Positions 45,506-58,672 of a DNA stretch of 64,000 nucleotides are shown here, one piece after another (position 1 is the first letter of the stretch; every line of letters starts with the position of its first letter). This DNA comes from Magnolia sinica (lineage: Eukaryota; Streptophyta; Magnoliopsida; Magnoliales; Magnoliaceae). A program made the position numbers and the translations under genes. The stretch covers positions 9,318,501 through 9,382,500 of the forward strand of contig NC_080577.1 in assembly GCF_029962835.1 (NCBI RefSeq), in the 5' to 3' direction. Under the pieces are notes generated by a model. That model made no database searches, was not told where the DNA came from, and saw only the letters and a program-made list of their open reading frames with translations.

Positions 45506-47399
45506 TGGGCTTTGTATGAGCCCATCAGCCTAGTCCGAGCCTGACCCGACCCAGTGTGTGGCCAGGCTCGGGTCTGGCCTACATTTTCGATAAAGGCCGG
45601 CTCAGGCCGGTTTATTCTGGCTTGTCGCAGACCCGGGCCAGGTTTTTCTTTGTGGGCCGGGTTGGACAGACATATATCCCGCCCAAGTCCGGCCCATAGA
45701 CAGTGCTAGATACACATATCCAATATATAGCATTCATCAATAGTATCCAGTGATCAGAAGCTAGAAAATGGACGGTTGGAAAGAACAAAAAGGTGAATCG
45801 CTCAATGTTCAATTCACATGTTTGGCTCTTGATGACTGTATCACATGAGTTTTGGCATGTAGAATGTTCATAGTGCCCACAAATCTACCTAAAGAATGGC
45901 TCGGATCACTTGTATGTGTTATTTGATCCGCAGAGACCATATTGGACGGACGCGATTAACCCTACCATTTGGAAAAAGATTCTCGACCCTGCTATTTGGT
46001 GGCCCCTTCCCCCTGCGTTTTGCATGTTACAAATGAAAGGAGTTTTTAGTATTTTAGAAGTGGATTGTCTTAGGACTGAATCGTTGGGTATACTACTGGT
46101 TAAGTGTTTTTTTTCTGGTGCGACTCATCCGCTTAAGTGTTTTTAAACCACAAAATGCATGTACAATCGATCATAGATAATTATTATTTATAATTGATGT
46201 CAAAACTAAATTCCAATCATTTATTATCCATCATTTACAAATCATCTAATGACTCATCCATTAGAGGTGTCATTTATAAATAATAATCCAACTTAATTCA
46301 CAAAATAAATTATAACTTATGTCCAACAAAATAAAATCACAAATAATTTAATTAAAAGATTTCAAGTTATTAACTAAACCAAAAATAAATAATCATCATG
46401 TTCAAAGTAATAACAATAATAAAAAGAATAAATCTATCCCAAACATCACCTCCTAAATAATTAAAAAAGAATTAAATGAATGGTGATCAATCCAACGTAG
46501 CAAGTTTTTCTTCTAAAGGTAAGGCCACATGTCGTGTGAATCATTCGTTGGCTCAGCCACGTCTAAAGACTCTTGTGCCAACAACTTAGTTCCAATTACA
46601 TCTATTTGTTTTTCATTAATGAAATGGTGAGCTAGCCATGCCCAGTACTGAATGTTCCCACCAGGTTCATTTCCATTAAAATAAAAGAGAGCAAAAAATA
46701 TATATAAAATACATTGAATAGTTGTTAGTCTTATTAAATGTATGAGATGTATAGGTACATTAGATAGGAATTTCATTTACCTACATAACTTGAAAAATCA
46801 TCAACCCAGATCCACTCATTTGGAAAGGCTTCCACCATATAGGTAAGCATGGCTAATACCCACATTTGGCAGTGTAACTACCAAGATAAATAATTCTTAC
46901 AGGAAGGTCCACCAGGATAAACAATGAATATGCTATGAATACATGATTTAGGTTTCACCATTTGTTTGTCAATTTACAATTATACATATTAATTAGCACA
47001 TACATATATGATAACAGATTTTAGATATTATAGATTTTCAGGCACTTATAGATGTAAATAGCTAGATGATGATAGGAAATAGATAGCTCAAACATAGCAT
47101 AATAGAAACAATTAATCAAGCAAAATATTAATAAGAAATAGATATTTTCAATTGTGTATAATCAAAACAGTTATCAAAACAAAACTAATAGTCCAGATTC
47201 AACATGTATCAAATAAACACCATCATTTAAATCGAAAGGAAACAAGTTAGGATCCATTGAGAATTTTGTGAGGTTGAATTTCAAATAAATCTTATTGGAC
47301 TAAGGTATACAAATAAATCATTCTTCCGGTTAATTCATTTCAATAACTATGGTGGACCTCACCTTTAATTGATCGAGATCATGATTGGGGTCCACATCA
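45506..47399. other. Intergenic, no gene seen
   Basis: A gcccgggcc-rich segment at 45500-45700 may be a hAT-like fragment. The remainder is strongly AT-rich without an exon of a known family. The open frame at 46513-46776 has no domain. Confidence 0.45.
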
Positions 47400-49700
47400 T
47401 CATGCATCAAATTTGGATCACTTCAGTTTTAACCCTTGACACAGGGTTGATAATCCTCACAATCCCATGTGGGACTCACTTGATCAATGAAAGTGATCCT
47501 TACTTGATGAATGATATTTAAATAATCTATTAATTTATGATTAATTAGGAGTAATAAATTTAATGATCTAATAAATCAAATCTAAAAACAAATCAGAGTA
47601 TAAGAAGTTCGTCTTACCCTTTATCAGTTGGACCCTTTAACAGTCGGACCTACAATCTGTGGGTTGAACTGTTGAGGGTCAAATATTGCATATTAGACCC
47701 CAATTACTACCTGATTTTACGAACATCATACTGTTTAACGGCCTATTTTAATCGTGTTTGTGCTGAAAGGTGAATTTAGAAAACTGGACTGAAAAATCGT
47801 ACTAAAAGCATGGATTTAGCATTCATAAATCACCAAGGCAAGGGACGGGCCCTAGGGGATCAAGATCAAAGAATTTACAGGCCAGAGATCCAAGAAAATT
47901 GAGAAAATGAGGTTTAAGAGGCCTGAAAATCATCCAGAATGCAAGATCACAGGGTTCCCACCATCCGTTTGGCTCAAAACTTCATATATGGCCTAAGGAC
48001 CATAAATTAACCGTACATGTCAAATTTTAGCCATTGGATCCTTGTTTAAGTGATCTAACAGATAGATCAGCTCATAAATATCTAATTTAAGGCCCACGTG
48101 ATATCTGGATATACTTTAATTTTGGTCTCAACCAATTAAACAGGGTGATAAAACGTTTGGACGGATCAGATTTCTCAAATACATCACGACGAGATCCAAT
48201 GAGGGATGTCCGTGTGCATTGCATATGTGCACACGCCACGCACCGCAAAAATACAACCAAAGACGCAACATCGTCTTTACCGCCGATGCCGGTTTTTGAT
48301 TGTGGGCCCCACCCATCTTCCTTTTACAAGATCTGAACCGTTAATTAACTCCATAGGGGGCCAAGACCCTCGCCTAATTTTTCTTTTCAGCCCATACACG
48401 TGTGCGCATGTGGATCTTTAGAAAACGCAAGATGAACGACGACTTGAGTTGGTACAGTGGGCTACTCCAAAACCTACCAAAACCCCTCTCCCGACTGATT
48501 TTTCACCACGAATCCAATGGACGGGGTGGATTTTTCAGAAAAACATCATTGTGGACCCACCGATCACGTCATCGTAATCTGAAGTTGCAGGAGTGGGTCT
48601 TAAACCCCACCAAGAAGTCGGATTGATCGGACTGGTCAGCAATCCACGCTAAACAAAGAGCACAAGAACGTGCGCAGCCGGTTCCGTTGCGATTTGGAGT
48701 GTGGAAACAGGGATGTTTCTCAAAAATTTTCCACCGACTTGCTAACCGACCTCCTTGCACCTATAAGAAGGGAGGGTGTGGACATGAAAGGGGGAATTAG
48801 GCAGCTGTGGAGGCCGTACATACGTGAAGACAAAGAGGAGCGAGAGAAAAGGGCAGATGGCTATCGTGTTTTCCTCCTTTTTCTTCCATTTTCTTTAAGC
48901 TTCGCTTAGTTTATTTTCTTTTAGAGATTTTAGTTTGAACATGTCTATGACAAGTTAAACCTCTTAGCTAGGGCTAAGAGGTGAAACTTGTAACGTGATG
49001 GGTGATCCCTACGACTTTGATTCATGTTGAACTTGATATTGATGCTAGTTTGATTTTAAAGGAATGCCTTTAGCTTTTAATGATTTGTTGTGACTTACAT
49101 TATAATAGATCTGTGATAACTTTGAGTATTTCCTTTCCCTTATTGTAATTATGCAGTTAGGAAGCCCTGTTGTTCACCATCACCCCTTGGACATGGTTGG
49201 ATGATGGAATCCTCCCTAATGTTCATAAATTCCTTAGATTAGATATGGATTAGTTAAAATTCTGTTATTTGCTTTACCTTATGGGCACGGTTTTGTGATA
49301 GAATCAATTCTAATTCTTATCATTTTCATCTCTTGAAAAGTAGATCAAAAGAAGTTCAAATTGTGTAGTGATATATCTTCCAACTAGATGAAGATGGAAT
49401 TCGAAGTCCAGTTGAGTTCATGAATCAAGCGTAGATCTCCCTGATCTCTACAAGTGGATCCTCTGAATCCTTAGTTTCTCACCTTTGATATCTACAAATT
49501 TTAGTTTCCTATTTTACCATTATTCACTTATATTCACCTGATTTAGATTTCATCTTATTCTAGTTCTAGTTCTGATTATTTTCAGATTATGTACAGGTTT
49601 CAGTCCTTGTGGATTCGACCTCGATCTCACTGAGTTTATTACTACATCACAACCTTATACTTGGGTGTGAACACAAACCTACAAGTTAGACCCCTAGGGA
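47400..49700 (+). mobile_element. Decayed LTR retrotransposon region, Athila/Tat-like LTR end
   Basis: The stretch 49590-49680 has the order gtttcagtccttgtggattc, gacctcgatctcactgag, ttattactacatcacaa, cttatacttgggtgtgaaca. This is the conserved 3' end of many plant Athila/Tat-type LTRs. The region upstream has no ORF of interest. I could not place the 5' end. Short frames at 48128-48909 overlap on both strands and look spurious. Confidence 0.5.
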
Positions 49701-49835
49701 TATTTATGGTGATTGGCTCACCAAGCAATCCAACATGACAGGACTTATTGGGCCACATGTTGTTGCCCGGAATAAGGCCCACATGAAGCATGTTCCAATG
49801 GGCACGGCTTCAATGAATCCTTGATCGTCGGGGCA

Positions 49836-50237
49836 TTTTCTAATTTATATGTCTTACATCCATACTGTCCATCCATTTTTTCAGCTGATTTCAGGGCATG
49901 GGCTGAAAAATACAATAGATCTACATCTCAAGTGGACCATGCCACAAAAAACAGTAGTGATTGAACTCCCACTATTAAAACCTACCTAAGGTGCACCGGA
50001 ACATTTATTTTCTATCCAACCTATTGATAATGTGACAAAGATGTGGATGAAGGGATCATACAAATATCAGCTTGATTGAAATTTTTATTACCCCCAAAAA
50101 GTTTTTATAATAGCAATCTCCACTATTTCTGTGGTGTGATCCACCTGAGATTTTTGGATCTACTACATTTTTGGTCTCATGCTTTAAAATGATATGGATA
50201 AGTGGATGGGTGGCATGGATGTAAGGGTGGGCTCCAC
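49836..50237. mobile_element. Fold-back MITE, complete copy
   Basis: The left arm runs tacatccatactgtccatcc, gcatgggctgaaaaatac, ctcaagtggaccatgccaca. The right arm is its mirror: gtggtgtgatccacctgaga, tggtctcatgctttaaaatg, tggatgggtggcatggatgt. The middle contains atcagcttgattgaa. There is no ORF. Confidence 0.75.
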
Positions 50238-51387
50238 AGTAAGGAATTCACCCCACTGTTATCATCATCGTATCAGCTCCTTTTAATGACAGCAGCACGT
50301 GTCCCGATTAAATCCGGCTATTGTTAGGTTACTATGATATTCCTGTGGCAATCCGCATCCATAGGTTCCACACATGATTCGTGCTGGCACACATGGCATG
50401 TGTACGGTGCAAAAGGTTAACCTCGGTATAAACAGAGTGGATAGAAACAAGATGTCCATTATCATGTGGGCAACGCTATTTAAATCAATGGACATCTGAT
50501 GGTATGACTTAAAGTACGAGTGTGACCCACATGATGGTTTTAATTGGACCTAATGCTATTTACTGCCCATGGATCAGATTTCCTAAATCTGTACGTGAAA
50601 TATAATATGCAACGATTGTATTGTACGTAAACAATTCATGAATGGGTTTTGTTCACGTGGGTGACATGAGTGTCGAATTCCACCATTCAAGAAAGGTCAG
50701 CTGGTCAGGTCAACAATGCCATTAAAATAACATCCAAACACGTGAATAGCTACTAGAAGCCATGGCAAAAATTCGCTTGTCGACAATTTCTCAACCTCTA
50801 AATTTCACGAACATAAAAATATTTAAAACATTATTTTGGATTAATAAATACGGAAATAGTATTACTAGGTTGACCGCGTTATGTTTGGCCCCACCGTGAT
50901 GTGGGATGGAAATCCGCACTTTGCATTTGGTAGGTCTCCTCTAATTTGTGGAACGTGCCAAAAATCAGTGCATTTGAAACTTAGTTAGGTCATATCATCT
51001 GAAATCAAGAAAAATCATGCCCAAAACATATAAAAGCACTCCGAGGGAGACAACTTGAGTTTTGGCATATGAAACTTAGGTGGGTCATATCATCTTAAAT
51101 CATGAAAAATTATGACTAAAACATAAAAAATCACTTGGACGCAGACAACTTGAGTTTTGGATTAGCCTAAAATTTAGTGTGATCCTTTGTCTAATTGTGA
51201 TGCATACAATGGATGGCTTAAATGTCTAAACCACATTTTACCGGACCTCATATACAACCAGGAAGGTTTCAATAGACAGGTATCCAGTATTCCCAAATGT
51301 AGCCTATGGCATGGCTCACTTAAGTCATGGATGGCTTCGGCTGAGCAGCGAGACTGGCTGCTCTGAAGTAAGGTCACCAAGTTTTCG
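50238..51387. other. Intergenic with a ~88-bp tandem duplication at 50979-51158
   Basis: The two units both contain gtcatatcatct(g/t)aaatca followed by aaaaat(c/t)atg and acaacttgagttttgg. Nothing coding was seen elsewhere in the stretch. Confidence 0.55.
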
Positions 51388-51802
51388 TGGGCCCCAACAT
51401 GATGTATGTTTTGCATCCATGCCGTCCATCCATTTCTAGAGATCAGTTTAGGGTAAGATTCAAAGGAGTCCAAATCAAAAGCAACAGGGACCCGCCACAG
51501 AAAAGAGTGCAGAGAGTGACACCACCATTAAAAATTTCTAAAGGCCACGAAAGTTTTAGATCAAGTTGATATTTGTGTTTTCCCTCTTTTCATGTTTTTG
51601 TTAGCTTTTGAACAAGTTGGAATTCAAATAAACATCATGGTGGGCCTTAGGAAGGTTTCAACGGTGGGCATCAATCTCCCCACTGTTTTCTGTGGTGGAG
51701 TCCACTACAGATTTGGATCTTTCTCATTTTTTGGCTCATGCCCTAAATTGATCTCTCCAAATGAACGCGTGATGTTGTGGATACAACACATACATTACAT
51801 CT
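51388..51802. mobile_element. Fold-back MITE, complete copy
   Basis: The left end is aacatgatgtatgttttgca with ccgtccatccatttctagag. The complement of the right end is gatgtaatgtatgtgttgta with cgcgttcatttggagagatc. The arms pair along most of the ~415 bp. It sits ~430 bp upstream of the EP1-like copy at 52230. Confidence 0.75.
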
Positions 51803-52188
51803 GAGCGCATGGAACGTGGTGACGTCACTTCAGAAGCGAGTCTCGCTACTCAACCTATGTCCCTTACACATCACTGCAGGACTCGTACAGCTCGAGCTCA
51901 TGGGAAGGTGGGCCACAACATAAACAGCAGTTGAGATCGGAAGTATGCCAATTGAAGCCCTTCCTGATCGTATGATTGTATATAGGCCCAGTGAGATGTG
52001 GTTTAGACATCCAAGCCATCTAGTTAATACAGCGGGATAATATCTAATTAAAACGATCTTTCAAGATTTTGAAATCTCGGTATAATACTATTTTATGTAT
52101 TTTTCGTGATATTTTAAAAAAGTCGGCAATATTTGCAACGCTGAGTGGATGTAGCTGTATTCACCTTGTGTTGCTCTCCAAAGAAGCC

Positions 52189-52197
52189 TTTAAATAC
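52189..52197 (+). promoter_or_regulatory. TATA-like box of the EP1-like copy at 52230
   Basis: tttaaatac lies only 33-41 bp before the ATG. The same box is 54-63 bp or more from the ATG in the other copies, because this copy lacks ~20 bp of leader (the ttttcttgcaaatagaag-type segment). Confidence 0.55.
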
Positions 52198-52229
52198 CTG
52201 CTTCAACCTCTCATATCAAAACACTTGAA

Positions 52230-53566
52230 ATGGCTACTCTAACCTCTCCGTTTCTCTTCTTTTCTTTGTTACTATCCCTTTCTCTCTTCACCATTACAGC
52301 TCAGGCTCAAGTTCCCAAAGCAAATCAATTCAAATGGGTAAACCAAGGCCAAATGAGCGAGACCTTCTCTGAATTCGACGCCTTGTATCGTGAAATAACC
52401 ATTCCCGGTTTCTCAAATCCCCCATTTGTGTTATGCTTCTACAACACTAACCCAAATGCTCTTGTCTTCGCCATCCGCATGGGCCCCGAATGGGAGTATA
52501 TCCCGCGCTGGGTCTGGGACGCCAACCGCAACGATCCCGTCCATGAGAATGCCACTCTCAACTTCGGCCGTGATGGCAATCTCATCCTCGCTGACGTGGA
52601 TGGCCGTGTTGTCTGGCAAACCAACACCGCCAACAAAGGCGTCGCCGGCATCAATCTCCTCCCCAATGGAAATCTAGTCCTCCACGACAGTAAGGGGAGG
52701 TTCTTGTGGCAGAGCTTTGACTACCCACCGACACTCTCCTAGTGGACCAGTCCCTTCGATTAGCCACTACCAAGAAGCTTGTTAGCCGTACGTCCGATTC
52801 CAACGGATCAGATGGACCCGATAGCTTGGTGATAAATCGCAATGGTTTCAACTTCTACATGAATCACTCCGGCACCCCTCTTCAGTATGGAAGTTTAGGA
52901 GGCAGATCTGACTGTCAGATGGAATCAGTCATCCTTGCCTGGAAAACAGAGACCGTAGATGCGTATGCATTCACTCTATCTTTGAATTATATCGCCAACG
53001 GGAGTATTTTCGATGACTTCCCTTTAGTTAGGTTGAATTACAATTCCACATATTCACTCCTACGGTTGGGATCCGACGGCAATCAAAAGATATTCACTTA
53101 CTACAACAAGTTACTCTTCGCTCCATGGGTAGAAACGTTTTCATACTTCTCAGACGCGGATTAATCTTATCCATTCTGGAATTTCGGCTTCGATAGGGCG
53201 TGTGCATTGCCGTCTAAGTGCGGTGGATTTGGGCTGTGTGAAGAGGGGATGTGTATCGCATGTCCTCAGCCCCAAGGCATGCTAGGGTGGAACAAGAGCT
53301 GCTCGCCTCCGAAGCTCTCAATATCGTCATGCAAGGCCGGCACAAGCATTGATTACGACAAGATCGATGGTGCAGAACACTTCTTGAGTCGATATGTTGC
53401 GGGTGTGGGGCCCATGAAGATTGAAGAGTGTAGGGCTGAGTGCAGCAAGGACTGCAAGTGCGTTGGTTTCTTCTACTTGCAGGATCTCTCCTTGTGCTGG
53501 GCCGTCCCTGTCCTGGGTACGATAAGTAGAAGATTCATCTCGCCTTGCCTATATCAAGTTCTCTAA
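52230..53566 (+). pseudogene. EP1-like secreted lectin glycoprotein pseudogene, nearly full length
   Basis: It begins MATLTSPFLFFSLL with a signal peptide ending near TAQA|QVP, then the bulb-lectin domain (GNLILADVDGRVVWQTNTAN), a S-locus-like middle and a C-terminal cysteine-rich plus PAN part (SKCGGFGLCEEGMC ... KIEECRAECSKDCKCVGFFY). Three lesions break it: a 1-base deletion near 52728 in the FDYP-DTLL stretch that brings a stop at 52739-52741, an in-frame TAA at 53162-53164, and a small deletion near 53522 that changes the last ~18 residues. Between the lesions the frame is intact and similarity to the copy at 62734 is high, so silencing is recent. The mannose-binding consensus QxDxNxVxY is not kept in this family type. 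Confidence 0.9.
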
Positions 53567-53846
53567 ATAGGATTATCTCAAATAGATGGTTTTGACCATC
53601 ACTATCAGTGTATGTTTTAAAACAATAAAAACAGAGTTTTCAATGGATCGATATCACACTCAGCTGTAAAAAAAAATAAAATTAATGGATAGATCATCAA
53701 TGAATTGTGATTATGAGATAAATGGGTGCAGTTCAAAATATTGGATCATCTCATCATATGGCCAAGTGGGTGGGTCAAAGGCTGCATCTCGATTCGAGAC
53801 AGAGGACAACGAACTCTTTATCTTTTAAGAAGGCACCGTCTAGCTT
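53567..53846 (+). other. 3' flank of the EP1-like pseudogene
   Basis: The first ~60 bp (ataggattatctcaaatagatgg) are shared with the flank of piece C at 42831 onward, so both copies share a 3' untranslated region. No other feature was seen. Confidence 0.55.
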
Positions 53847-54370
53847 AGGTGTACACGAGTTGAGCTGAGCCGGGCTTTGCCCAACTCGTGCTCGGCTCCA
53901 CTTGGCCTTTGAGCTTGGAATAGTAGCTCGTGCTCAGCTCGGCCAGCAGCTCGGTCCAGTTTGAATTGAGTTCGAGCTAAGCGGATGGGTTCGTCCGATT
54001 ATACCAGAGCCACCCGGCTAGTGGTCGCTGGTCGGACGGACGCTACTTGCCGGGAAAAATGGAGAGAGGGGAGGAAATGACTCAATTTCATATGCCGCTT
54101 GTCTGGACAAATGCTGGAAGGAGAGTATTTGCCAGGCGATTTGGGCGAACGGACAGCCGAGATGTGGCGAATGGGTTAGGGATTAAGGGTTGCTGTCTAA
54201 TTTGGGCGAAATGGAGATATGAGCGATGGCCGATGAGTGATTTGGGGGCTGGCTGGGACGTTGGGTTAGGGTGTGGGTCGTCGGGGACTCGAGCGAACTG
54301 AAATGAAGTAAAGGGAAGGGTTTTTTTTTTTTTTTTTTTAACTTATATATATTAGGAAAACTCGATCCGA
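53847..54370. mobile_element. hAT-like gctcgg-rich element, left end
   Basis: It begins taggtgtacacgagttgagc and is rich in gctcgg words, like the element at 42245-42749. The right end was not identified; a poly-t run lies at 54320-54338. The open frame at 54047-54301 has no domain. Confidence 0.45.
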
Positions 54371-54578
54371 GTCGAATGCGGGTGCTTCCCATTCTCCCGC
54401 AGATTCAACCTCGGTTGGAGAACTTGGTGGGCACTTTGACTTGCAGATTGCCGAGCTCGGATGCCAGCGCTTCCCACTCTCCCGAGGCTCAGAACCACTT
54501 ACTCTTCCAATCCTTATTGGAAGAAGGGAGTCTAGCGACGAGGCCTGGAGCGCATTAGCTCATCGCTGAGAAATAATA

Positions 54579-55178
54579 CTAGCATGACTTAAATGAGTTG
54601 TGCTTGGCTTGGTACATGGACATGAATTCGTCCTGCGTCAGATCTTGGTTTTTGAGCTGACGCCAAATGATGTACGAAGAGATCGGGGTTCGCCAGGCGT
54701 TAGCGACGAGCTGACCCAGCAACAGCTTCAAACGTGCGGTCATCATGTGCACTAAGGGGTGGATCGAGAACTGCCCGCACTGGAGGGCGCAGATGAAGAT
54801 TGCAATATCTCCATCGGCCGGATCCCCTGGACCGTCGAGAGGGGAAGGAACTCTAATGTGCACCGAGTCGGGGATCCGGTAGTCTGCTCGAATTTGAACC
54901 ATTTGGGATTCGACCAAGATCGAGCCCCCGGGGACAACCACCTCGAACAGGCCTCCTAAAGGCCCGGCCATGGCCCTTCCGGCCGGATCCTAAGATATTC
55001 TCTTCGTCCCTTTGGTGCGACCTTTTGCCTTAGGGCTCGCAGTCTTCTTTGCAGGAGGTCGGAGGGGTATTGCCTCAAAAAGGCCTTTCGAGCCCCCGCG
55101 CTCGAAGCCAGTGCTCTCTAGCTTGGAGTCATTCCCAACTACTCGGACTGCTCGAACTTTGTCTGAATCATTTGACAT
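54579..55178 (-). pseudogene. Retroelement-associated protein of the 'putative gypsy-type transposon' kind
   Basis: One frame starts MSNDSDKVRAVRV (55178), runs through a basic stretch (KKTASPKAKGRTKGTKRIS), meets an in-frame TAG (54990-54992) and resumes as DPAGRAMAGPLGGLFEVVVP. It then carries SIHPLVHMMTARLKLLLGQL and ANAWRTPISSYIIWRQL before stopping at 54579. The order 'hydrophobic-HP-aromatic/V ... P/GQL-x-NAWR' is typical of the N-terminal domain of plant gypsy-linked proteins (Pfam Transposase_28). It is truncated relative to those proteins. Most likely it belongs to the older element into which the solo LTR at 55476 inserted. Confidence 0.6.
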
Positions 55179-55475
55179 AGCGAGATCAAATGAAATTGAA
55201 AGAAGGTTGAGAGGGAAGAACTTACAGAACATTGCTCTCTGAAGGAAAACTAGCAGCGCAAACTCTCTGAGAAAATGAAATGCATGAGGATCCAAATGAA
55301 AGCAGAGGGCGACTTTTATAGCCTTAGTCAGGCGGTTGTAATCATGATGGATAGCTATCTCTGAAGCTGAAATGACGTGACACTTAGCCCTGTTGTATAC
55401 GTGGCGGCGAATCATTCATCCGAGCTGACACCCTCTGAGCCTCGCGTTGCCAACACTGAATAACATTTAATGCGC

Positions 55476-58400
55476 TGTAACATCCTGGATTTTCATTGTT
55501 TTGAATTTTCAAAAATCCTTGAAATTTTTTTATTAATTAACTTATAATATTACTTAATGACCATTAGCACTCAATGATAATTTAAATACGGGTGGAACCA
55601 GTAAAGAACCGTACAAGTCCGTTTAATCAACCGTAGGAAGCCAACGAATTCGCCTGATCACCTGAACATCAAGTTTAGCCCCATGATTCGCTCACAGAGG
55701 GCCCAAATCTAACCGACCCATCGGTATATAAATGAAGACAATCATAACTAAATTAAAGATCTAACCGAAGCCGAGTCAGATAAGGCCCGGATCTTAGCTA
55801 ATAGACCAAATCAACCCCATTGCTCTTTTAGCCTAAAACTGATGGTTTAGAGTAATCATGATTAAATCTCCACTTTCACTAGTTATAAATAGGCCACATT
55901 ATGAACATAGCTAATCCAAAACCTAATAATTGCCCACAAGAAATTTCACTACTAAATTCATTCCAGAAATGCCTCGATTTTTCGAACTAGCTCTAGACCG
56001 CTCGTTGGCGGGCCACTAGTTTCAAAACTATAGAGAAATGTTTGTCTTACTGGGCTCGACGTCCATCGCGAAAGTCGGACCTGGGTGCTATCTAGAACCG
56101 CTCAACTTGAGCTAAAGGATGAGTGCATGAGAAGTGCAAATACCTTAAAAGAATGAACTGAAACTTAAGTGAATTGGGTCGTTCACTCTTATGTAAAGTT
56201 GAGGATTTCGGACCGTCGGTTTACAACCAAACTTTACCCGCGGAGTAAGGATATTTTCCTGCTCATATCCGTATAGTCGCGGCCCCGATCGACTATCGGT
56301 GACCTTTGAATAGACTTCTAATCATATATGTCGATCGGCGCGTCCAAATGGCGGGCCGATTGTGTCTATGCGTAGATCATCACTAGGGTCAACTATCCAA
56401 CGGTGGGTATTGACTCCTACACCCGATAGTGGGCCCTAGAGGCTAGAAAAATCCTCCCATATGGTTAGTATAGTAAAAACCCAACACTTGGGGCCATTGA
56501 CACCAAATCTAGCATTGTAAAAGGGCCTCATTTGGGGCACCTCTCTTCCCATACGATTTTCCATTTTCAAAGGGGAGAAAGAGAGAAAGAGGGAGAGAGT
56601 AAAGAGAGAAGAGACAGCTAGGGAGAGTGAAGAAAGAGAGTGAAGGTGAGAGTGAGGGTGAACCATAGATCGAGGTGGGCCCAAGGAAACCCAATCTTGC
56701 AACTCCCTATCCCTTCTCCAAAGGAAAACCCTACATCAACACCACAAGAATCGTTCCGTTGATCGTCTAGGTAAGATCCCTCATCATTTTTCTTGAAACC
56801 CTTGTGTTGAGAAGAGATTTTTATGAAGATTCTAACATGCAAAGGTATGCTTTAGGGATTTCGGCCGATCGACCCCAAATCCACACTCTTAGGTCGTTTT
56901 TCAAGTCCTCAATGATCTATAGGTGCGGACTATTGTTCTTAGGTAGCCTAGCACCAATTTTAATATAAATCTAATGATTTTGTTTGTTGGATGATATATT
57001 TGGGTAATCTAGCAAAACCTAGACAAGACCTTACACTTTAAATCCTCAAATTAATGTGGAATGATGATGGAATGCTTGTTGTTTTTCAAACATGATTGAG
57101 TATGTTAATGATGATTGCTTGCACATTCCTTACTCAGTTCATGTATGATGTTTTCCCCATAATATGTTTGATGCACTAACCCTTGTGTATATTTTGGTGT
57201 TAGGAGATATATGAAATGCTTGCCTTCCACACTAACCCACACAACACATGCACCTTTATTTCATGATATTGTTAGCATTTGCCTTGTAAAAATCTGGATT
57301 CTATTATGGGAAGTATGAATGCATGCTATTACCTATGCTAGTTGATAACATATATTAGTCGGCATGCTACACATTGCCACCAAACCCTTGGGTTGGTCAG
57401 GAATACGAGAAGAGTGAAGGTGGTCCCGTTGGTAGAACTATCCTGAGGTTAAACTCATGAATTTGGGTGAGTGTCCGTGGGCGACAGTAGTTAGATTACA
57501 TGGGTCGCTTGTACCCGATGTCGTCTGTCACGTGCTTGCCTGAACCCGTCCGGTCTAGCCTATTTATTGACCAAGCTTGTTTTGTTTCCCCCTGTTTGCA
57601 CACATATGTATGAAATCTGGAACACCCTACAACCGTTGTAGCTCATCGATAACCATATTGAAACCAATCCACCGCCTTGTGAGCTGGGCATAGTGGAATA
57701 AGACACTATGTCCGAGCTGTCGGCCTACGTTGGGGTGACGCGCCTCCCCGTAGTAACCGCGAGCGATCCCTTTTTCTTAGCACTCCCCATGTGCTTGAAG
57801 TCGGGGATGGGGAACCCGACGGGATCAAGGATCGTAGGGTCTTGGCCTCACACGTTGGGGGGCCTTGGCCTCGCAATCAGTTCATGGCATTGATACGTGG
57901 GGTATATCAGTTTTTTCAACCTGTTAGATAAATGAAATTAACTAAGAACTTGACTAACATTATCATCGCATCGCACTAGCTAGGTTGGTAACTCGGCAGT
58001 TGAGGTCACTCTGAGAGAGTGTTGGTCATACGCGATTGTTAGATGGAGTCGCTCGAGGGAGTGTTGTGGTGAGGGCATGCATCATATCATCCATCATGCA
58101 CACGCATTAATAAGATTTGTTAGGTGCTTATGAATGTATTACCTTTCATTAAATCCATAATTTAATTGATGCCTGTTGTAATTTAAGACTAATAGCACCA
58201 ACTGAGTTGATCACTCACTCCCATTCTGGGACGGTGTTTTAAAACACCAACCGGACCCTTCAATTGCTGCAGGTAGAGATGAGTTTGAGGAGCTGAGTAA
58301 GGTTGGCATTGACGAGGAGGACGATCTGTCCTACTTCTAGCTAGTGAGCGGTCCCCCATCGGCTTAGTAGACGGATTTTGGATCGCTGAGTAGTGGACTC

Positions 58401-58667
58401 AGCTTAGTATTATTTTGGACATATTATTCTTTTGTGATTTTGTTGGGCAATGCCTTATGCGACCCACTTATATTCTTTTGGACTTGTATATATTTGACCT
58501 CTTTTATTTCAGTAGATTAGTTGTGATTGTGTTTCATGTTCCAAGAAATTCCACGCTGCGCATTTACAACCTGATTAGACGGAAAATAGTGAAAAATTAG
58601 TTATAAGTGATACCCGGAAACTTGGGAGTCGAGTATATGCACGACCCCCAATTTTCAGAGCGTTACA
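55476..58667 (+). mobile_element. 3.19-kb solo LTR (Gypsy type) with perfect target duplication
   Basis: It begins tgtaacatcctggattttc and ends ttttcagagcgttaca, with TG...CA ends and an exact 5-bp duplication TGCGC on both sides (55471-55475 and 58668-58672). The length and the 'tgtaacatcc' start suit Tekay/Del-type plant LTRs. There is no gag or pol, so this is a solo LTR formed by LTR-LTR recombination. Open frames inside (56436-56842, 57708-57893) are spurious. Confidence 0.92.
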
Positions 58668-58672
58668 TGCGC

